A stretch of DNA of 64,000 nt from Rhodococcus sp. Z13. GTDB lineage: Bacteria > Actinomycetota > Actinomycetes > Mycobacteriales > Mycobacteriaceae. Below the pieces are notes generated by a model. That model was not told where the DNA came from, ran no database searches, and worked only from the letters and a program-made list of their open reading frames with translations. A program made the position numbers and the translations under genes. This document shows positions 26,701 to 37,452 of this stretch, piece after piece (position 1 is the stretch's first letter; each line of letters begins with the position of its first letter). The DNA lies in contig NZ_CP107551.1 of assembly GCF_025837095.1 (NCBI RefSeq), positions 3,342,668 through 3,406,667 of the forward strand, read 5' to 3'.

Positions 26701-29700
26701 CTTCACCTGGAAGTCGGAACGACCCGCGAACACCAACCGGTGCGCGTCGTCCCACCGCACGATGTCGCCCGTGCGGTACATCCGGGAACCACTACCCCCG
26801 AACGGATTCGGCACGAAACGAGACGCCGTCAACACCGGACGACGATGATACCCCCGCGCCAGCACATCACCGGCCAGATACAGCTCACCCGCCACACCCG
26901 CCGGCACCGGCCGCAACCGACCGTCCAGAACCAACGCCTGCACCCCGGCCACCGGACCACCGATCGTGATCGGCCCACCGACCTCGAGACGACCACGCGT
27001 CGAGACGATCGTCGTCTCCGTCGGACCGTAAGCATTGAAGAACCGCCGACCCGGAGCCCACCGCGCCACCAGATCCGCCGTCGACACATCACCACCGACA
27101 TTGAGAGTCCGCAACGAATCCAGCCCCGCCGGATCCACCGACCCCAGCACCGCCGGCGTGATCACCGCATGCGTGACCCCGGTGCGCTCGATCAACTCAC
27201 GCAACTCCGCACCGCCGTAGACCGTCGGCGGCGTCACCACCAACTCGGCACCCGTCGAACCGGCCATCGTCCAGTCCAGCACCGACGGATCGAAACTCGG
27301 CGAACAGACATGCAGGATCCGCGACTGCTCCGACACCCCGTAGAGCTCCACGCTCTCGCGCACCAACCCGGCCAGACCCCGATGGGTCACCGCCACACCC
27401 TTCGGCCGACCCGTCGAACCCGAGGTGTAGATGACATAGGCCAGATGATCGATCCGCAACGGCGACAACCGATCCGCATCCGTCACCGGCGCATCCGACT
27501 GCCCCGCACACGCAGACACGAAATCCGCATCCTCGAGGCGGATCCAGTCCACCGACTGCGGCAGACCCGCACCGTAACGCTCGCTCGTCAACCCCACCAC
27601 AGCCGACGAATCGTCGAGCATGTGCAGCACACGATCGGCCGGATACTCCGGATCGACCGGCACATAGGCCGCACCCGTCTTCGCGACCGCCCACACCGCG
27701 AGCACCATCTCCCACGACCGCGGGAACGACAACGCCACGATCCGATCCGGACCCGCACCACGCCCGATCAGATACCGCGCGATCCGGCTCGACCAACGAT
27801 CGAGCTCGTCGTAACTCAGCACCGTCGAACCGTCCCGCACAGCCACCCGCTCCGGATGCCTCACCGCACCAGCGGTCAGCAACTCCACCAGAGTGCAGGG
27901 CTGTCCCGGCTCCGGACCGACCGTCCCGAGCAACCGATCGACCTCGGTGGAGGACAGGATCGGAAGGTCCCCCACACACGTACCCGCATCAGCGACGACA
28001 CCGTCGAGAAGCCGCACGAACCGCTCCGCGAACACCGCCACCGTCTCCGCGTCGAACAGATCCGTGGCGTACTCGAACCGGGCGTCGAGACCGGCCGGCT
28101 CCCCGTCGGGACCGGTCTTCTCGGACACGATCAGCTGGATGTCGAACTTCGAGATCGGCACGTCCAGCTCGGTGGCGACGGCCCGAACACCCGCGAACGA
28201 CACGTCGCGGACAGTTGCGGGTTCGAGGGAGAGCGCGGCCTGGAACAACGGATGACGCGACGTCGACCGCGCCGGATTGATCACCTCGACGAGCCGCTCG
28301 AACGGCACATCCGCATGGGAGAACGCCCGCAGATCCGTCTCACGCACCGCATCGAGGAACCCCTCGAACGACACACCCGAATCGACCCGGGTACGCAACA
28401 CCAACGTGTTGACGAACATACCGATCAGATCGTCGAGCGCCTTCTCCCCACGCCCCGCCACCGCCGTACCCACCGCGATGTCGTCCGAACCACTCAACCG
28501 CGACAACAACACCGCATAGGCCGCGTGCACGACCATGAACAACGACGCCTGACGCCCACGCGCCAGATCCACCAGACCACGATGGATCCCGGCATCGATC
28601 TCGAACCGGTACTTACCACCCTCGAAACTCGACACCGCCGGACGCAACCGATCCGCCGGCAGATCCAACTGATCCGGCAACCCGTCCAGCTCGTTCACCC
28701 AGAACGAAACCTGCTTCGCAGCAAGAGAATCCGAATCGTCCTCACGACCCAGCAACGTCCGCTGCCAGATCGCGTAGTCCGCGTACTGCACCTCCGGCAT
28801 CGGCCAGGCCGGTTCCCGCCCCTCCACACGCGCGGAATAGGCGGTGACGACGTCGCGGGCGAACGGACCGAAGGACGATCCGTCCGCAGCGATGTGGTGC
28901 AGGACCACGGCAAGGACGTAGACGTCGGACGCGAGCCGGTACAGGGCGACCCGGAACGGCAGCTCGTACGTCACGTCGAACCCGCGGCTGGCGAGATCCA
29001 TGACGGACGAATGCAATTCGGACTCGTCGACATCGACGGGTTCGAGCGGAGACACCGCCTGATCCGCCGGCAGGACCACCTGCTGCGGCTCACCGTCGAT
29101 CTCCGGGTACACCGTCCGCAACGTCTCGTGGCGCGCCACCACATCGGCGAACGCGTCCGACACCGCCACCGGATCCACCGGGCCGGTCAGCCGCACGGTG
29201 AACGGCAGGTTGTAGGCAGCGGTTCCCGCATCGAAACGGTTCAGGAACCACATCCGCTGCTGCGCCAGCGACAACGGGAGCACGTCCGGTCGCGGACCCG
29301 CGACGAGCGCGGGCCGCGCTCCCGATCCGATCTGCTTGGCGAGCCGCGCAGACAGTCCGACGACCGTGGACGACTCGAACAGTGCGCGCACCGGAACCCG
29401 GGTGTCCAGCGCCTCCCCGATCCGGGAGACCACCTGGGTGGCGACGAGGGAGTTGCCGCCGAGCTCGAAGAAGTCGTCGTCGAGACCCACCTTCTCGACG
29501 CCGAGCACCTCACCGAAGACCGCGGCGACGGCACGTTCGGCCGGGGTGCACGGCTCACGGAAGATACGGGTGCTGCTGAAGACCGGCTCGGGAAGGGCCT
29601 TGCGATCGAGCTTCCCGCTGGTGTTGAGCGGGAGGGCGTCGAGCACCATGAGGGACGCCGGGACCATGTACGACGGCAGGGACCGGCCGGCATGGTCGGC

Positions 29701-32502
29701 GAGGTCCGAGGTGTCGATCGTCCGGCCGGGAGCGGCCACGACGTACCCGACGAGCTGGTCACCGGTGGCGGTGGAGACGACGAGCACGACCGCCTGGGAG
29801 ACGTCGGGATGAGCGAGGAGGACCGTTTCGATCTCCCCGAGCTCGATGCGCTGACCACGGAACTTCACCTGGAAGTCGGTCCGGCCGATGTATTCGAGAC
29901 GGCCCGAACCATCGGCGGCGGTCTCCCAGCGCACCAGGTCACCGGTGCGGTACATGCGTTCGCCCGGTGCGCCGAAGGGATCGGCGAGGAAACGGTCGGA
30001 GGTCAGGTCGGGGCGGTCGAGATAGCCGCGTGCGAGCTGGACACCCGCGAGGTAGAGCTCGCCGGGACGGCCGACGGGGACGGGGCGCAGCCGGCGGTCG
30101 AGCACGTAGGCGCGGCTGTTCCACTGCGGGACACCGATCGGGACGGTCTGCACGTCGTCCGGTCCGGCACGGTGGTAGGTGATGGACACGGCCGCCTCTG
30201 TGGGGCCGTAGAGGTTGTGGAGCCCGGCCGAGCACAGGCGGGCGAAGTCCGCGGCGGTCTCGGCCGGCAGCGCCTCACCGATGACGAACACGTGCCGCAG
30301 CGAATCACAGCTGCCCTCAGGCGCATTCGCCACGAAGACCGTGAGCATCGAGGGCACGAAGTCGGTGATCGTGACCCGATGCTCGGCGATCCTGTTCGCG
30401 ACGTAGACCGGATCGCGGTGCCCGTCCGGTGTGGCGATCACGAGAGTGGCGCCGACCCGCAGGGGCATGAAGAAGCCCCACAGGGAGACGTCGAAGGTCG
30501 TCGCGGTCTTCTGCAGGTACACGTCGGCGGACGTCAGACCGTACTGGTCGTTCATCCACTGGATCTGATTGTCGATGGCGACGTGGCTCACCGCCACGCC
30601 CTTGGGCCGGCCCGTCGACCCGGACGTGAAGATGACGTAGGCGGTGGTGTCCGGACGGACCGGTCCGCGGCGCTCCGCGTCGGTGATCGGACCTGTGTCG
30701 CGCCGTGTGTGATCGAAGGTGTCGATCTCCAGGACCGCCGGCCCCTCCGGCAGCGCCACCTCGTCGCGCGCCGTGGTGAGTACGACGACCGGCTTCGCCG
30801 TGTCGAGGATGTAGGCGGTGCGATCGGCCGGATGGTCGGGGTCGATCGGCACCCAGGCACCACCTGCCTCGACGATGGCGTACATGCCGACGACGAGTTC
30901 GAGCGAGCGGCGGACACACAGCCCGACGAGCGATTCGGGACCGACACCGAGATCGATCAGTTCGCGGGCGAGGGCGTTGACGCACGCCGCGAATTCGGCG
31001 TAGGTGAGCGACTCGCCCTCGAAGACCAGAGCGGTCGCATCAGGGGTCGACGCGACCTGGTCGCGGAAGGCGGCGAGCAGATCACGCGAGCGCACCGGAT
31101 GATCCGTGCGATTCCACTCCGTGACCAGTCGTTCGAGCTCGGCGTCGTCGGCGAGGGAGATGTCCCAGACGGGCCGATCCGGATCCGAACCCACGAACCG
31201 TTCGAAGAACTCGACGAACCGCCGGTGGTTGTCCGCAGCCTGGCCGGGCCCGTAGAGATTGGGGTTCGACTCGAAGTCGATGTGGGTGTTGTCGCCACTG
31301 GAGTAGACGTTGACGCCGAGATCCTCGATCAGACCCGTGGAAAGGATGTTGATCCGTCCCACCATGTCCCCGAGGCGCACCTCGTTGTCGAACATCATGA
31401 TGTTGATCCACGGCCCGAAGAAGGTGGACTGTGTCACCGTGTCGGCCGCGCGATCGCGGACGATGTCCTCGTGCCGGTACCGCTGGTGACGCAGAGCGCC
31501 CGACACCGCGGTTCCGGCCGCCGCCAGGAGGTCGCGCACCGTCGTGTCGTCGGCCACGGTCAGCCTGAGGGGCACCACGTTCGAGACCATGCTTCCGGAA
31601 CGCCGGAGCAGGGCCGTCGTACGCGCGGCCACGGGGAGGCTGAGGACGACGTCGGTCTGTCCGGTCATCTGTGCGACGTAGGCGGCGAACGCTGCGATGA
31701 CGGCCGTGGCCAGACTCGCGTTCTCCCGGGTCACCAGCTGCTCGATGCGCCGTTCGATCTCGTCCGAGAGTGCAGCACTGTCGATGCGGCTCACGGGTGC
31801 CGGTGCGGCGATACGGCCGGCGAGACTGGTCGGTTCCTCGATACCCCGGATCTGCTCCGCCCAGTACCTGCGGTCGTCCTCGAATCGCTTCGAGCTGCGG
31901 TACTCCATCTCGATGTCGTAGACCTTGCGCAGATCGGACGCACGGTTCGGAGTCGGGTCCACACCCTCGACCGCCGCGGTGTAGAGCTCCGCGATCCGGG
32001 TCATGAAGGTGGCGGCGGCGAACCCGTCGAGAGCGAGATGATGGACGCGGTTGTACCAGAAGAACCGGCGCTCTCCGATACGGAGAACGGTCGCGGAGAT
32101 GAGCCGATCACCGAGTACGTCGACCGGACGGCTGCGATCGTCACGCATCCAGTCGAGAGCAGCCCGGCGAGGGTCCTCCTCCTCGCTCAGATCGACGAAG
32201 CCGAGAGGGGCGGGGAGGGTCGGGTCGACGAGCTGGTAGGGCTGCGCGTCCACCTCGATGAAGCGCAGGAAGCCCGACCCCATCTCCAGGGCTGCGCGGG
32301 CGCTGGATTCGCGGAGCAGGTCGAGATCGAGGTCACCCTCGAGTTCGACGTACTGCGCGATGTTCGCGGGCACCGTGGGGTCGACATGCTGGGCGAACCA
32401 CATGCCCATCTGGGCTGGAGAGAGCGGGAAGGCGCCTTCCGGAACACCGCCTCGCATCGAGTTGTCGCCCTTGGAACCATCGCCGACACCCAGCGAGTTC
32501 AA
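11722..32502 (-). CDS. Giant non-ribosomal peptide synthetase, upstream subunit (six complete modules plus a C domain)
   Basis: About 6,926 aa. The frame is open to 32682, but a TTG at 32502 has GGAGG at 32514-32510 (7-nt spacing) and starts just before the first domain; ATG 32457 is the alternative. Domains: C1 (32430-31130), A1-T1 (31080-29450), C2-A2-T2 (29290-26280), C3-A3-T3 (26130-23085), C4-A4-T4 (22920-19920), C5-A5-T5 (19770-16720), C6-A6-T6 (16560-13540), C7 (13390-12060), tail to 11722. C1 resembles the EntF C domain ([31 protein letters not shown]), so it may take an acyl or aryl starter. Codes: A1 DVWDFILVS, A2 and A4 DPLINGAIV, A3 DVWSLALVH, A5 DFWNIGMVH (Thr), A6 DLWHLILVS. C6 has QHISADG, keeping the second His. 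There is no E or TE domain. Modules 2 and 4 share near-identical DNA. Peptide identity cannot be deduced. Confidence 0.95.
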   Translation of the reverse strand: MNSLGVGDGSKGDNSMRGGVPEGAFPLSPAQMGMWFAQHVDPTVPANIAQYVELEGDLDLDLLRESSARAALEMGSGFLRFIEVDAQPYQLVDPTLPAPLGFVDLSEEEDPRRAALDWMRDDRSRPVDVLGDRLISATVLRIGERRFFWYNRVHHLALDGFAAATFMTRIAELYTAAVEGVDPTPNRASDLRKVYDIEMEYRSSKRFEDDRRYWAEQIRGIEEPTSLAGRIAAPAPVSRIDSAALSDEIERRIEQLVTRENASLATAVIAAFAAYVAQMTGQTDVVLSLPVAARTTALLRRSGSMVSNVVPLRLTVADDTTVRDLLAAAGTAVSGALRHQRYRHEDIVRDRAADTVTQSTFFGPWINIMMFDNEVRLGDMVGRINILSTGLIEDLGVNVYSSGDNTHIDFESNPNLYGPGQAADNHRRFVEFFERFVGSDPDRPVWDISLADDAELERLVTEWNRTDHPVRSRDLLAAFRDQVASTPDATALVFEGESLTYAEFAACVNALARELIDLGVGPESLVGLCVRRSLELVVGMYAIVEAGGAWVPIDPDHPADRTAYILDTAKPVVVLTTARDEVALPEGPAVLEIDTFDHTRRDTGPITDAERRGPVRPDTTAYVIFTSGSTGRPKGVAVSHVAIDNQIQWMNDQYGLTSADVYLQKTATTFDVSLWGFFMPLRVGATLVIATPDGHRDPVYVANRIAEHRVTITDFVPSMLTVFVANAPEGSCDSLRHVFVIGEALPAETAADFARLCSAGLHNLYGPTEAAVSITYHRAGPDDVQTVPIGVPQWNSRAYVLDRRLRPVPVGRPGELYLAGVQLARGYLDRPDLTSDRFLADPFGAPGERMYRTGDLVRWETAADGSGRLEYIGRTDFQVKFRGQRIELGEIETVLLAHPDVSQAVVLVVSTATGDQLVGYVVAAPGRTIDTSDLADHAGRSLPSYMVPASLMVLDALPLNTSGKLDRKALPEPVFSSTRIFREPCTPAERAVAAVFGEVLGVEKVGLDDDFFELGGNSLVATQVVSRIGEALDTRVPVRALFESSTVVGLSARLAKQIGSGARPALVAGPRPDVLPLSLAQQRMWFLNRFDAGTAAYNLPFTVRLTGPVDPVAVSDAFADVVARHETLRTVYPEIDGEPQQVVLPADQAVSPLEPVDVDESELHSSVMDLASRGFDVTYELPFRVALYRLASDVYVLAVVLHHIAADGSSFGPFARDVVTAYSARVEGREPAWPMPEVQYADYAIWQRTLLGREDDSDSLAAKQVSFWVNELDGLPDQLDLPADRLRPAVSSFEGGKYRFEIDAGIHRGLVDLARGRQASLFMVVHAAYAVLLSRLSGSDDIAVGTAVAGRGEKALDDLIGMFVNTLVLRTRVDSGVSFEGFLDAVRETDLRAFSHADVPFERLVEVINPARSTSRHPLFQAALSLEPATVRDVSFAGVRAVATELDVPISKFDIQLIVSEKTGPDGEPAGLDARFEYATDLFDAETVAVFAERFVRLLDGVVADAGTCVGDLPILSSTEVDRLLGTVGPEPGQPCTLVELLTAGAVRHPERVAVRDGSTVLSYDELDRWSSRIARYLIGRGAGPDRIVALSFPRSWEMVLAVWAVAKTGAAYVPVDPEYPADRVLHMLDDSSAVVGLTSERYGAGLPQSVDWIRLEDADFVSACAGQSDAPVTDADRLSPLRIDHLAYVIYTSGSTGRPKGVAVTHRGLAGLVRESVELYGVSEQSRILHVCSPSFDPSVLDWTMAGSTGAELVVTPPTVYGGAELRELIERTGVTHAVITPAVLGSVDPAGLDSLRTLNVGGDVSTADLVARWAPGRRFFNAYGPTETTIVSTRGRLEVGGPITIGGPVAGVQALVLDGRLRPVPAGVAGELYLAGDVLARGYHRRPVLTASRFVPNPFGGSGSRMYRTGDIVRWDDAHRLVFAGRSDFQVKVRGYRIELGEIDAALLTHPSVKFAATIGHEMPSGQTALVSYVHGDGAVDAVELSDHVGRSLPSYMVPAQIVVLDEVPLNPVGKLDRRALPEPQFGVGHREFRAPSTPIEETVATVFSDVLGVHPVGLDDDFFELGGNSLLATQVVSRLGAALDAQVPVRVLFEASTVAALAVRVEQEAGRGARIALTRMPRPERVPLSLAQQRMWFLNRFEPNSAIYNLPMALRLTGALDIAALQVSVMDVIDRHESLRTVFPDSPEGPRQVVRLAAEVVPNLTPIRIERDELPTEVHRLAASGMDVSTDVPIRAALYELGPEEYVLTLVVHHISADGWSTGPMARDIMMAYAARTEWEAPAWAPLPVQYVDYTLWQRELLGSEDDPASLISRQLDYWRRTLDGLPDRIDLPTDRPRPAVQSYSGATVHFSISSELHRDLVELGRTRNASLFMVVHAALGVLLARLSGQDDIAVGTPVAGRGEQALDDLIGMFVNTLVLRTEVDPGLPFTGHLARAREAALGAFGHADVPFERLVEVLNPARSTARHPLFQVMLSFENIQIEHVELRGLTLELIELDDPTAKFDLQLTLKEEFTRDGDPGGLRAEFTYATDLFDRPTVQSFADRFVRILETVVRDPETAVGDIELLDANERVALLEERNATAHAVASATLGDLLDRRVAVAPDAVALVTEDQQWTYAEFDAQVNRLARYLISQGVGPETGVGLAIRRSAELVVAIHAVVKAGGAYVPIDPDQPAGRNEYILETAAPVVVLTTTGAFESSSIRTVAIDTLDLSGHSAAPVTDDDRIAPLVPANTAYVIFTSGSTGRPKGVAVSHAAIVNQITWLIDRYGLGPSDVVLFKTPATFDVSLWELFGTLAAGGRLVVAAPDGHRDPLYLERVIAEHAVTAVSFVPSMLAAFAAEVSAEHCESLRLVLAAGEALPTATVAAFSRISRAEVHNLYGPTEFTVHATARQVADASGASVPMGTPVWNARAYVLDRRLHPVPVGVAGELYLAGAQIARGYTGQAGLSAERFVADPFGAPGGTMYRTGDLVRWIPDPSGKAAELEYLGRTDFQVKLRGLRIELGEIEAALLALDDVEQAVVSLYADARFGEHLVGYIVPAAGRSPEPAEISLRLSNTLPAYMVPTAYVLLEAFPLGATGKLDRKALPAPVFESKEFRAPTNPVEEIVASVFADVLGLDRVGLDDDFFELGGNSLVATQVVARIGEALGRRVGVRTLFEASTVERLAAVVESDASAVARLPLVAVRPRPDRVPLSMAQQRMWFLNRFDAGTAAYNLPFTVRLTGPVDPVAVSDAFADVVARHETLRTVYPEIDGEPQQVVLPVEQAVVPLVPVDLQESELRSAVLDLAGRGFDVTCDTPFRAALYRLAPDSYVLAIVLHHIAADGSSFGPFARDVVTAYSARVEGLEPGWTPLEVQYADYAIWQRTLLGREDDSDSLAAKQVSFWVNELDGLPDQLDLPADRLRPAVSSFEGGKYRFEIDAGIHRGLVDLARGRQASLFMVVHAAYAVLLSRLSGSDDIAVGTAVAGRGEKALDDLIGMFVNTLVLRTRVDSGVSFEGFLDAVRETDLRAFSHADVPFERLVEVINPARSTSRHPLFQAALALEPATVRQVSFADVTAVGDEIDMPISKFDIQLGVAEKTGPDGEPAGLDARFEYATDLFDAETVAVFAERFVRILRGIVADASIRIGDLPILSEDETGRLLKVVGPEPGQPCTLVELLTAGAVRHPERVAVRDGSTVLSYDELDRWSSRIARYLIGRGAGPDRIVALSFPRSWEMVLAVWAVAKTGAAYVPVDPEYPADRVLHMLDDSSAVVGLTSERYGAGLPQSVDWIRLEDADFVSACAGQSDAPVTDADRLSPLRIDHLAYVIYTSGSTGRPKGVAVTHRGLAGLVRESVELYGVSEQSRILHVCSPSFDPSVLDWTMAGSTGAELVVTPPTVYGGAELRELIERTGVTHAVITPAVLGSVDPAGLDSLRTLNVGGDVSTADLVARWAPGRRFFNAYGPTETTIVSTRGRLEVGGPITIGGPVAGVQALVLDGRLRPVPAGVAGELYLAGDVLARGYHRRPVLTASRFVPNPFGGSGSRMYRTGDLARWSVPGELEYLGRVDDQVKVRGFRIELGEVEAAVLAQDAVARAAVVVREDTPGVPRIVAYVVARDGASVDPETLREGVSAMLPEYMVPSAFVEIDAIPLTVNGKLDRRALPAPVFETRRFRAPSTPIEEIVAGIFADVLGVERVGADDDFFELGGNSLLATQVVSRLGAALDAQVPVRALFEASTVASLATLAEQEAGRGARMPLTRMPRPERVPLSLAQQRMWFLNRFDPDSAANNIPVGVRLTGALDVDALRVALSDVVARHETLRTVYPDVDGVGRQEILPPRDVVLPVEQIDESALFERAERFTAEGFDVTAEVPLRVVLFALGPDDHVLFLVVHHISADGFSLRPLARDIMVAYAARSRGDVPAWTPLEVQYADYTLWQREVLGSEDDPESVLSRQTEYWTRQLADLPEQLDLPSDRTRPEVASNLGRTSRFRIDSGLHSDLEKLAREQNTSLFMVVHAALSVLLARLSDSEDIAIGTPIAGRGAAALDDLVGMFVNTLVLRVGVRNDEPFRNLLAQVREVDLDAFANADVPFERLVEILDPERSQARHPLFQVALTFQNTGAVEFEFDRVTARAVDYEAPTAKFDLQFTFAERTGEDGTSAGMDFAVTYATDLFDDLRVAAFAEQLQRILRAVVDDPAAVVGDIEIIDDFERELVVSRWNSLGDDVAPAGVTLVDLFEGQVAERGDAVAVRCGGDVMSYRELGARVHRLARHLIGVGVGPEDLVAVALPRSVDLVVALLAVLEAGAGYLPIDPNSPAERIEFLVSDATPVAVLTASGVEVSFPASVPVIELDRLELSEVADTPISDAERRAPLTAANLAYVIYTSGSTGRPKGVLIPHRNVVRLMVNTESVYGFGPADVWTMFHSYAFDFSVWELWGPLLYGGTLVVVDYFTSRSPEAFRELLIRERVTVLNQTPSAFYQLAEADRVAADDARLSLRYVIFGGEALEPRRLAGWFERHGDTAPRLVNMYGITETTVHVSYREVGAELARGAASVVGVPIAGLRVYVLDRRLRPVPVGVAGEMYVGGGQLARGYLRRPGLSASRFVADPFSGDGGVLYRTGDVARWAVSGDLEYLGRADDQVKIRGFRIELGEVEAAVLAQDAVALAAVVVREDTPGVARIVAYVVAHEGLSIDVEVLRSGVSVVLPEYMVPSAFVVLDAIPLTVNGKLDRRALPAPVFETRAFRAPSTPVEEIVAGVFAEVLGVERVGADDDFFELGGNSLLATQVVSRVGSALDAQVPVRTLFEVSTVAELATRVEQESGRGVRVPLAARTRPESVPLSPAQQRMWFLNRFDPESTAYNIPFALRLTGALDVDALRAAVGDLVARHETLRTVYPETADGPVQRVLPAARVRPGLEPEDVAAGDLDARMHEIVSAGFDVTKDVPVRMHLLRVAEDEHIFVVVVQHISADGSSMLPLVRDVMTAYASRSAGSEPVWAPLEVQYADFALWQREVLGAEDDPDSTVSRQLAFWRENLADLPDQLDLPLDHPRPAQQSFRGDRIEFTIGAELHAGLRDLARTRNATVFMAVHAAFAALLARISGSSDIAVGTPIAGRAERATEDIIGMFVNTLVLRLQVEGDASFAELLSAARENDLQAFANADVPFERLVEVLNPARSTARHPLFQVGFSFQNQGRAELELPGLGIEPIDLEGGTSQFDLHLIVTDRYGEDGTPEGIDAILTYATDLFDRATAEGVAARFEQLLAAFVEAPTAPVGDHALLLPTERREVLTAWNDTAHDTGRPVTLVDLFDEQVAAHRDTVALVYEGRQWTYGEFDAEVNRLARHLVGLGVGPEDRVALVIRRSPELLVGMYAIAKSGAAYVPVDPDQPSERNSYILDTAAPAAIVTTSTDRVEYGTVPVIEIDGLDLTDVADGPVTDAERVVPLRPRNTAYVIFTSGSTGRPKGVAVPHSAIVNQLLWKRDHFGLGPDDAVLLKTVATFDLSVWEFWSALTSGGRIVIATADGHRDPDYLLQLLREQQVTTLHTVPSMLSMLMTVAAGEVAPSLRRILAIGEALPAAVAQQFRTANTATLYNLYGPTEAAVSVTVHEVGDADRTVVPIGVPEWNTRVHVLDDRLQPVPPGVAGELYLAGAQLARGYHDRPDLTADRFVADPFGGGRMYRTGDIVRWNRAGRLEYLDRADFQVKVRGYRIELGEIETVLRELPGVRDVAVLVRTTAHLGDRLVAYVVPEEDASFDAAATRAALADRLPSYMVPSAFVELGALPLNTNGKLDRRALPDPELDAGTFRAPTDPVEEIVAATVAELLGVERVGLDDDFFELGGNSLLATQLTARLGAALDTRIPVRTVFEASTIVALAARIRPSVGQGARPALTAVPRPDRIPLSLAQQRMWTLNRVDPESGVYNIPVAVRLTGALDVDALQSAIADLFARHEVLRTIYPDTEEGPVQVVLPVARVVPDVTPVDVTAGELVERLTEVLGTGFDVTASTPPVRIALFRVAADEHVLAVVAHHISADGYSIRPLVRDVMIAYVARAEGEEPGWQPLEVQYADYTLWQQSILGSEDDPAGELSRQLGYWEQELAGAPEVLALPTDRPRPARQSTLGESITFTIGEELAQRVEKTSREHNATVFMTVHAAFAVLLSRLAGTEDIAVGTPTAGRGEEALDDLVGMFVNTLVLRTRVAGSATFADLLAQAKEKDLAAFGNADVPFERVVERLGVRRSSAYTPLFQVMLTFQNIDTGTFELPGLAVSALETGADQAKFDLQCTVVEQFSPSGSLQGLDVTFTYATALFDKATVEAFGERFVLILDTVTSDPQTVLRSIDIRTEGERARAARPRKTHTIADLPDLVAAAATTAADTVAFRHGDREVTLGEFAQRLETMATTTGGALTAEALVSVVLNGLVPGMLPELGADGLARFVSDVIAVVEGVTDTD
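20407..21564. repeat. Intragenic repeat, copy in module 4 (A domain)
   Basis: This block matches 26764-27921 at a constant offset of 6,357 bp (exactly 2,119 codons, two modules). Every stretch I compared was identical, including synonymous positions. It covers the A domain from its start through the substrate pocket to the MYRTGD motif. Confidence 0.9.
21875..22437. repeat. Intragenic repeat, copy in module 4 (C domain)
   Basis: Matches 28232-28794 at the same 6,357-bp offset as the A-domain repeat. The two repeat blocks are separated by a ~310-bp patch (21565-21874 versus 27922-28231) that has diverged in both copies. Confidence 0.85.
26764..27921. repeat. Intragenic repeat, copy in module 2 (A domain)
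   Basis: Partner of 20407-21564. Identity stops abruptly at both ends: near the RTGD motif at the low-coordinate side and at the C/A linker at the high-coordinate side. This is consistent with recombination or gene conversion between modules. Confidence 0.9.
28232..28794. repeat. Intragenic repeat, copy in module 2 (C domain)
   Basis: Partner of 21875-22437. It covers the C-terminal half of the C domain, from just after the HHIAADG region to near its end. Confidence 0.85.
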
Positions 32503-32757
32503 TCCCACGCCTCCCAAGTCCTCGTTCTTCCGGACGAGATCGTTGTCACCATCTCGCTCCCCCCGTGACCCCGACCCCCGCAACCACCGATTCCGAAGGA
32601 TCCCGCACTCGTATGTATCCCTGAAAGGATCACAGCGCGTTACAGGAGCCGATGGTCGGACAGCCTGTTCTACGCGCAGCACAAAGCCGCGCCGCCGAGC
32701 ACAGATCTCGACGGCGCAGCTCGTCTACCGGTAAGTAGCACACACGGTCCAATCTAC
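32503..32757 (-). promoter_or_regulatory. Upstream region of the NRPS operon
   Basis: These 255 bp lie between the NRPS start and a terminator-like hairpin. The NRPS promoter is expected here because the hairpin isolates it from the upstream gene. The NRPS reading frame stays open to 32682 but the translation there shows no domain. I could not pick a -35/-10 pair with confidence. Confidence 0.4.
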
Positions 32758-32797
32758 AGCGCTCCGGAACCGGCCGGAAAACCGCTTCCGGAGCGCT
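32758..32797. terminator. Hairpin terminator after the small membrane protein gene
   Basis: Perfect 12-bp inverted repeat AGCGCTCCGGAA / TTCCGGAGCGCT (32758-32769 and 32786-32797) with a 16-nt loop, seven bases beyond the stop codon at 32804. There is no T tract, as is common in high-GC actinobacteria. Confidence 0.75.
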
Positions 32798-32803
32798 CCG
32801 GGA

Positions 32804-33154
32804 TCACCACACCACGGCGATGATCACGTTGAGGATGCCCAGTCCACCGACCACATGTGCCAGCGTGGCGGTGGAGCCGGGGTTCTCCTTCTCCTTCTTG
32901 GTCCCGATGATCGCGACGACGAGGACGACGAGGGCGACCAGCAGCTTGATGCCGATCTTCATGTGGTTCACCTCGACGACGTCCTGCGCCTCGCGGAGAC
33001 CCACCAAGGCCAGACCCGTCACGACCTGCAGGATCGCGCCGTGCAGCATGCCCACGACGACACGCGGCTCCTTGATCACGGCGAGGTACGAGCCGATGAT
33101 GCCCGCGAGACCGATGAAGTGCAGGATCAGAAAGATCTTGATGGCGATATCCAT
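32804..33154 (-). CDS. Small integral membrane protein, unknown function
   Basis: 116 aa, ATG start, weak ribosome binding site. The sequence is almost all hydrophobic, with about four predicted membrane segments: residues 5-25 (IFLILHFIGLAGIIGSYLAV), ~33-52, ~69-84 and ~98-116. One short charged loop (GTKKEKE) lies near residues 84-90. Proteins of this general size and shape are common in rhodococci and mycobacteria, but I cannot name a function. It lies 65 bp downstream of the acetoacetyl-CoA synthetase gene and could be cotranscribed with it; a strong hairpin follows its stop. Confidence 0.8.
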   Translation of the reverse strand: MDIAIKIFLILHFIGLAGIIGSYLAVIKEPRVVVGMLHGAILQVVTGLALVGLREAQDVVEVNHMKIGIKLLVALVVLVVAIIGTKKEKENPGSTATLAHVVGGLGILNVIIAVVW

Positions 33155-33219
33155 GGCCGCAATCCGACCATTCCGGGCGCGGACTGTCCAGTAAGGCCAG
33201 GCTCAGGACGTGGCCCCGC

Positions 33220-35178
33220 TCACGCCTGCTCGCGGTACCAGTCCAGCAGCTCCGGCGCGTCGATGGCGGTGCGGTCGACGGCCCGCTCCGGATCGGCTCC
33301 CTGCAGGATCCGCTTGAGCGGGACCTCGAGCTTCTTGCCGGTCCGGGTGTGCGGGACGCCGGGCGCCGCGACGATCTCGTCGGGTACGTGCCGCGGCGAC
33401 GCGTGCTCACGCACCGCGGCGCGGATCCGTTCCTTCAGGTCCTCGTCGAGGGTCACCCCGTCGGCGAGGACGACGAACAGCGGCATCCGGTACGTGCCGT
33501 CGGGCAGTTCGACGCCCAGGACGAGGGCCTCGACGATCTCCGGCAGGCTCTCGACGGCCTGGTAGATGTCGGCACTGCCCATCCGCACCCCGTGCCGGTT
33601 GAGGGTGGAGTCGGAGCGGCCGTGCATCTCGAAGCTGCCACGCTCGGTGATCGAGATCCAGTCCCCGTGCCGCCACACCCCCGGAAAGGCGGAGAAGTAG
33701 GAGTCACGGTAGCGGCTGCCGTCGGGGTCGTGCCAGAACCGGACGGGCATGGACGGCATCGGTACCGTCACCACCAGTTCGCCGACCTCCCCGCGCACCG
33801 GCTTCCCGTCCGCGTCGAAAGCGTCGACGGCGACGCCGAGGCAGGGTACGGATATCTCCCCGGGCCAGACCGGCACGGTGGGGACGGCCCCGACGAACGC
33901 CGACACGACGTCGGTGCCGCCGGAGATGGAGGCGACCTGCACCCGCTCCCCCACGTTCTCGGACAGCCACAGCGACGACGGGGCCGGCAGGGTCGAGCCG
34001 GTGACCCCGACGGTCCGCAGGGCCGTCAGGTCGTGGTCGGTGCGCGGCACCACCCCGGCCTTGATGCAGGCCAACACGTAGCCGGGGCTCGTGCCCAGGA
34101 CCGTCACGCCCTCCTCGGCGGCGATGCGCCACAGCCGGTCGACGTCCGGATGGGAGGGCGCGCCGTCGTAGGTGACGATCGTCGAGCCCACGAGCAGGCC
34201 GGAGACGAGGAAGTTCCACATCATCCAGCTCGGGCTCGTGTACCAGAGGAAACGGTCGCCGGGGCCGAGGTCGAGGTGCAGCGACAGGGCCTTGAGATGC
34301 TCGAGCAGCACCCCGCCGTGTCCGTGCACGAGTCCCTTGGGCGGTCCGGTGGTGCCGGAGGAGAAGACGACCCAGAGGGGATGGTCGAAGGGCACCGGGA
34401 GGGTGTCGAGGGAGTGATCTCCCGCCACCGCGTCGTTCCAGTCGAGGACCGTGGGGTCGCCGGTGTCGGGGACGGGGGTCTCCTCGGTGGGAACCACGAC
34501 GGTCAGGGCCAGGCCCGGCATGCCCTCGCGGAGCCGCTGCAGTTCGTCGAGGCGGTCGTGCCGTCTGCCGGAGTACCGGTAGCCGGTGGCGGTGACGAGG
34601 ACGCGGGGCTCGAGGCGGCCGAGCCGGTCGAGCGCGGCGGGGGCGGCATAGTCCTGCCCGCATCCGGCCCACACCGCGCCGATGCTCGCGGTGGCGAGCA
34701 GCGCCACGACCGCTTCGGAGATGTTGGGCAGGTAGCCGACCACCCGGTCGCCCTTCTCCACCCCGTGGGCGCGGAGCGTGGCGGCGAGGGCAGCGGTCTG
34801 CCGTTCGAGTTCCGCCCAGCTCGTCTCGCGCCGGTTCCCGGCCTCGTCGAGATGCACGACGGCGGGGCTCTGTGGGTCACGGCTCTCGGGGTCGCGGCCG
34901 CGGAAGACGTGTTCGACGAGGTTGAGGGTCGCGCCGGGGAACCACACGGCGCCGGGCATGGAGGCGTCGGCGAGCGCCGGCCCGGGATCGGTGTGGGAGA
35001 CGACCTCGAAGGTGTCCCACACGGCCTGCCAGAATTCACCCGGATGCTCGACGGACCACTGCCACAGTGCCCGGTAGTCGGGCAGGATCAGGCCGTGGCG
35101 TTGCTCGACGAAGCGGGTGAAACGGGTGACGTTCGCCCGTTCGATGTCGGCCTCGGTGGGAACCCATTGCGGCTGCAC
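33220..35178 (-). CDS. Acetoacetate-CoA ligase (acetoacetyl-CoA synthetase)
   Basis: 652 aa, the usual length for this family. It is a cytosolic ANL-superfamily enzyme that joins acetoacetate to CoA with ATP, feeding ketone bodies into lipid or central metabolism. Visible: the N-terminal ACS-type region with WSVEHPGEFWQAVWDTFEV, the phosphate-binding core FSSGTTGPPKGLVHGHGG, the YTSPSWMMWNFLVSGLLVG motif typical of acetoacetyl-CoA synthetases, and the adenylate-binding GDWISITERGSFEMHGRSD. The C-terminal lysine motif is HTRTGKKLEVPLKRIL. GTG start at 35178 with AGGAG ten bases upstream. The specificity call is from overall similarity; other short-chain acyl-CoA synthetases are the alternative. 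Confidence 0.9.
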   Translation of the reverse strand: MQPQWVPTEADIERANVTRFTRFVEQRHGLILPDYRALWQWSVEHPGEFWQAVWDTFEVVSHTDPGPALADASMPGAVWFPGATLNLVEHVFRGRDPESRDPQSPAVVHLDEAGNRRETSWAELERQTAALAATLRAHGVEKGDRVVGYLPNISEAVVALLATASIGAVWAGCGQDYAAPAALDRLGRLEPRVLVTATGYRYSGRRHDRLDELQRLREGMPGLALTVVVPTEETPVPDTGDPTVLDWNDAVAGDHSLDTLPVPFDHPLWVVFSSGTTGPPKGLVHGHGGVLLEHLKALSLHLDLGPGDRFLWYTSPSWMMWNFLVSGLLVGSTIVTYDGAPSHPDVDRLWRIAAEEGVTVLGTSPGYVLACIKAGVVPRTDHDLTALRTVGVTGSTLPAPSSLWLSENVGERVQVASISGGTDVVSAFVGAVPTVPVWPGEISVPCLGVAVDAFDADGKPVRGEVGELVVTVPMPSMPVRFWHDPDGSRYRDSYFSAFPGVWRHGDWISITERGSFEMHGRSDSTLNRHGVRMGSADIYQAVESLPEIVEALVLGVELPDGTYRMPLFVVLADGVTLDEDLKERIRAAVREHASPRHVPDEIVAAPGVPHTRTGKKLEVPLKRILQGADPERAVDRTAIDAPELLDWYREQA

Positions 35179-35228
35179 GACAGCTCATCTCCTGTACGAC
35201 CGGCGCGTGTGTCGCAGCGAGGCTAGGC

Positions 35229-35260
35229 GAGACCCCGCCCGATCCGCCGGACGGGGTCTC
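35229..35260. terminator. Hairpin terminator after the GlsB/YeaQ-like gene
   Basis: Perfect 9-bp arms GAGACCCCG / CGGGGTCTC (35229-35237 and 35252-35260), 14-nt loop, 14 bp beyond the stop at 35275. It separates this gene from the downstream acetoacetyl-CoA synthetase gene. Confidence 0.75.
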
Positions 35261-35274
35261 ACTCCCGGATGCCG

Positions 35275-35544
35275 CTACCTCTTCTCGCGCGTCGCGGAGG
35301 TGTAGATCAGCGTGAGGATCACGGCCACGACGATGCTGATGATCCAGCGGATCCAGTCGATGCCCGAGGTGTCCTCGTTACCTTCCGAGGCGATCATGCC
35401 CCAGATCCAGTAGCCGATCAGGGCGCCGATGATGCCGATGACGACGGTGATGATCATGCCCATGGCCTGCTTGCCCGGGATGACGAGCCGGGCAAGGATG
35501 CCGATGACCGCACCGAAGATGATCGTGCCGATGATTTGTCCCAT
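35275..35544 (-). CDS. GlsB/YeaQ/YmgE-family small membrane protein
   Basis: 89 aa from the ATG at 35544, which has GAGGGG six bases upstream; an upstream in-frame ATG at 35574 has no such site. Three membrane segments are visible, with the glycine-rich pattern of the family: IIGTIIFGAVIGILARLVIPGKQ at the N-terminus, then MIITVVIGIIGALIGYWIWG, then WIISIVVAVILTLIYTSA. The family is often stress-induced and was once labelled 'transglycosylase-associated'; its biochemical role is not established. Monocistronic, closed by a hairpin. Confidence 0.85.
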   Translation of the reverse strand: MGQIIGTIIFGAVIGILARLVIPGKQAMGMIITVVIGIIGALIGYWIWGMIASEGNEDTSGIDWIRWIISIVVAVILTLIYTSATREKR

Positions 35545-35696
35545 TGTGAGCCCCTCGAGTCCGGCGCCGCACATCCGGCGACGCTCCGCCGATCACCCTG
35601 TACCTCCTCAGTGTCGATCATGAACGTCTGTTGCCGTGGCGGATTCGGCATCAATTCTGTCGAAGGGAGATCACGGAGGGAGTGGGACGGGACCCG

Positions 35697-37361
35697 TCAG
35701 CCACCCCGTACCGCCGTGGCCGCGATGATCGCCGCGGCCTGCTCCCGCATGTCGACCTTGCGGACCTTGCCCGTCACGGTCATGGGGAACTCGTCGACCA
35801 CGTGCACGTAGCGCGGGATCTTGTAGTGGGCGAGCTTGCCGGTGCAGAACTCCCGCAACGAGGCCGCGTCGAGCGGTTCGGCGCCCTCGCGCATGCGGAT
35901 CCATGCCATGAGTTCCTCGCCGTACTTCTCGTCGGGAACACCGACGACCTGGGCGTCGAGGATGTCGGGATGGGTGTAGAGGAACTCCTCGATCTCCCGC
36001 GGGTAGATGTTCTCGCCGCCGCGGATGACCATGTCCTTGATGCGTCCGGTAATGGACACGTAGCCGTCCTCGTCCATGACGCCGATGTCGCCGGTGTGCA
36101 TCCAACGGGCCTCGTCGATCGCCTCGGCGGTCTTGTCGGGCTGATTCCAGTAGCCGAGCATCACGGAGTAGCCGCGGGTGCACACCTCGCCCGGCTCGCC
36201 GCGCGGCACGGTCAGTCCCGTCGCGGGATCGACGATCTTGACCTCGAGGTGCGGGCCGACGCGTCCGACGGTGCTCACGCGCCGTTCGATGCTGTCGTCG
36301 CTGCGGGTCTGGGTGGAGACCGGGGAGGTCTCGGTCATGCCGTAGCAGATGGACACCTCCCGCATGCCCATCCGGTCGATGACCTGCTTCATCACCTCCA
36401 CCGGGCAGGGTGATCCCGCCATGATGCCGGTGCGCAGGCTCGACAGGTCGTGGTTCTCGAAGCCCGGATCGGCCAGTTCGGCGATGAACATGGTGGGTAC
36501 GCCGTACAGCGAGGTGCACTTCTCCTTCGCCACCGCGGTGAGGGTGGCCGCGGGTTCGAAGGAGGGCGCCGGCAGCACCATGGTGGCGCCGTGGCTGGTG
36601 CAGGCGAGATTGCCCATCGTCATGCCGAAGCAGTGGTAGAGCGGGACGGGGATGCACACCCGGTCCTGCTCGGTGTAGTGGCACAGTTCGCCGACGAAGA
36701 AGCCGTTGTTGAGCACGTTGTGGTGGCTGAGCGTGGCGCCCTTGGGGAACCCGGTGGTGCCCGAGGTGTACTGGATGTTGATGGGGTCGTCCGGGGACAG
36801 CGCGGCCTGCGCGGCGGCGAGTTCGCCCCGGCCCTCGGGGAGGGCGGCGCGGCCGGACTCGACCAGTTCGTCCCAGCTCGACGACCCGAGCAGGACGACG
36901 TCCTCGAGGTCGGGGCAGTTGGGCCGTACGGTCTCGATCATCGCCGCGTAGTCGGAGGTCTTGAACGTCGCGGCGGACACGAGCATCCGGACACCGGCCT
37001 GCTCGAGCACGTACTGCAGTTCGTGTGCGCGGTAGGCGGGGTTGATGTTGACGAGGATCGCCCCGATCTTCGCCGTCGCGTACTGCACGTGCACCCACTG
37101 CCAGCAGTTGGGCGCCCAGATCCCGACACGATCGCCCTTGCCGATGCCCGCGCGCAGCAACCCGAGCGCGAGGGTGTCGACGTCGGCGACGAATTCGGTG
37201 TAGGTCCAGCGCTTTCCGGCTGCACGGTCGACGAGTGCCTCGCGGTCGCCGAAGCGCGCGGCGGTGCGGTCGAGGTTGTCGCCGATGGTGTCGCCCAGCA
37301 GCGGGACGTCCCAGGCACCCTGGGTGTAGCTGGGCAGACGTGTGGCGTGGAGGCCGGACAT
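35697..37361 (-). CDS. FadD-type fatty-acid/acyl-CoA ligase
   Basis: 554 aa. AMP-forming ligase that activates a carboxylic acid as acyl-AMP and transfers it to CoA. Visible: core [20 protein letters not shown], the [13 protein letters not shown] region, [10 protein letters not shown], the [17 protein letters not shown] hinge region and the C-terminal catalytic lysine in MTVTGKVRK. The sequence resembles medium/long-chain enzymes of the FadD group; the acid used cannot be read from it. The start at ATG 37361 is preferred over the ORF start at 37442 because it has AAGGAG six bases upstream and the longer version has a low-complexity N-terminus. An MFS transporter gene lies upstream on the same strand, but a very strong hairpin separates them. 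Confidence 0.88.
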   Translation of the reverse strand: MSGLHATRLPSYTQGAWDVPLLGDTIGDNLDRTAARFGDREALVDRAAGKRWTYTEFVADVDTLALGLLRAGIGKGDRVGIWAPNCWQWVHVQYATAKIGAILVNINPAYRAHELQYVLEQAGVRMLVSAATFKTSDYAAMIETVRPNCPDLEDVVLLGSSSWDELVESGRAALPEGRGELAAAQAALSPDDPINIQYTSGTTGFPKGATLSHHNVLNNGFFVGELCHYTEQDRVCIPVPLYHCFGMTMGNLACTSHGATMVLPAPSFEPAATLTAVAKEKCTSLYGVPTMFIAELADPGFENHDLSSLRTGIMAGSPCPVEVMKQVIDRMGMREVSICYGMTETSPVSTQTRSDDSIERRVSTVGRVGPHLEVKIVDPATGLTVPRGEPGEVCTRGYSVMLGYWNQPDKTAEAIDEARWMHTGDIGVMDEDGYVSITGRIKDMVIRGGENIYPREIEEFLYTHPDILDAQVVGVPDEKYGEELMAWIRMREGAEPLDAASLREFCTGKLAHYKIPRYVHVVDEFPMTVTGKVRKVDMREQAAAIIAATAVRGG

Positions 37362-37401
37362 CGCATTCTCCTTCTTCGAGTTCTCCGAGTCGGAACGGGA
37401 C

Positions 37402-37447
37402 GGGCGGTGGCGGTCGCCGCGGGGTTCCCGGGCGACCGCCACCGCCC
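37402..37447. terminator. Very strong hairpin between the MFS and acyl-CoA ligase genes
   Basis: Perfect 17-bp inverted repeat (37402-37418 and 37431-37447) with a 12-nt loop, five bases after the MFS stop codon at 37453. Its arms can pair completely (GGGCGGTGGCGGTCGCC and its complement). Confidence 0.85.
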
Positions 37448-37452
37448 TCGGG

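Noticed and set aside
23398-32568. A 3,056-residue open frame on the plus strand, and similar ones at 16168-19032 and 19069-22959
   Set aside because: Same explanation: shadow frames of the upstream NRPS gene, with compositional repeats only.
32503-32682. N-terminal extension of the upstream NRPS to 32682
   Set aside because: No ribosome binding site for the far start, and the added residues show no C-domain similarity. TTG 32502 has a well-placed GGAGG.
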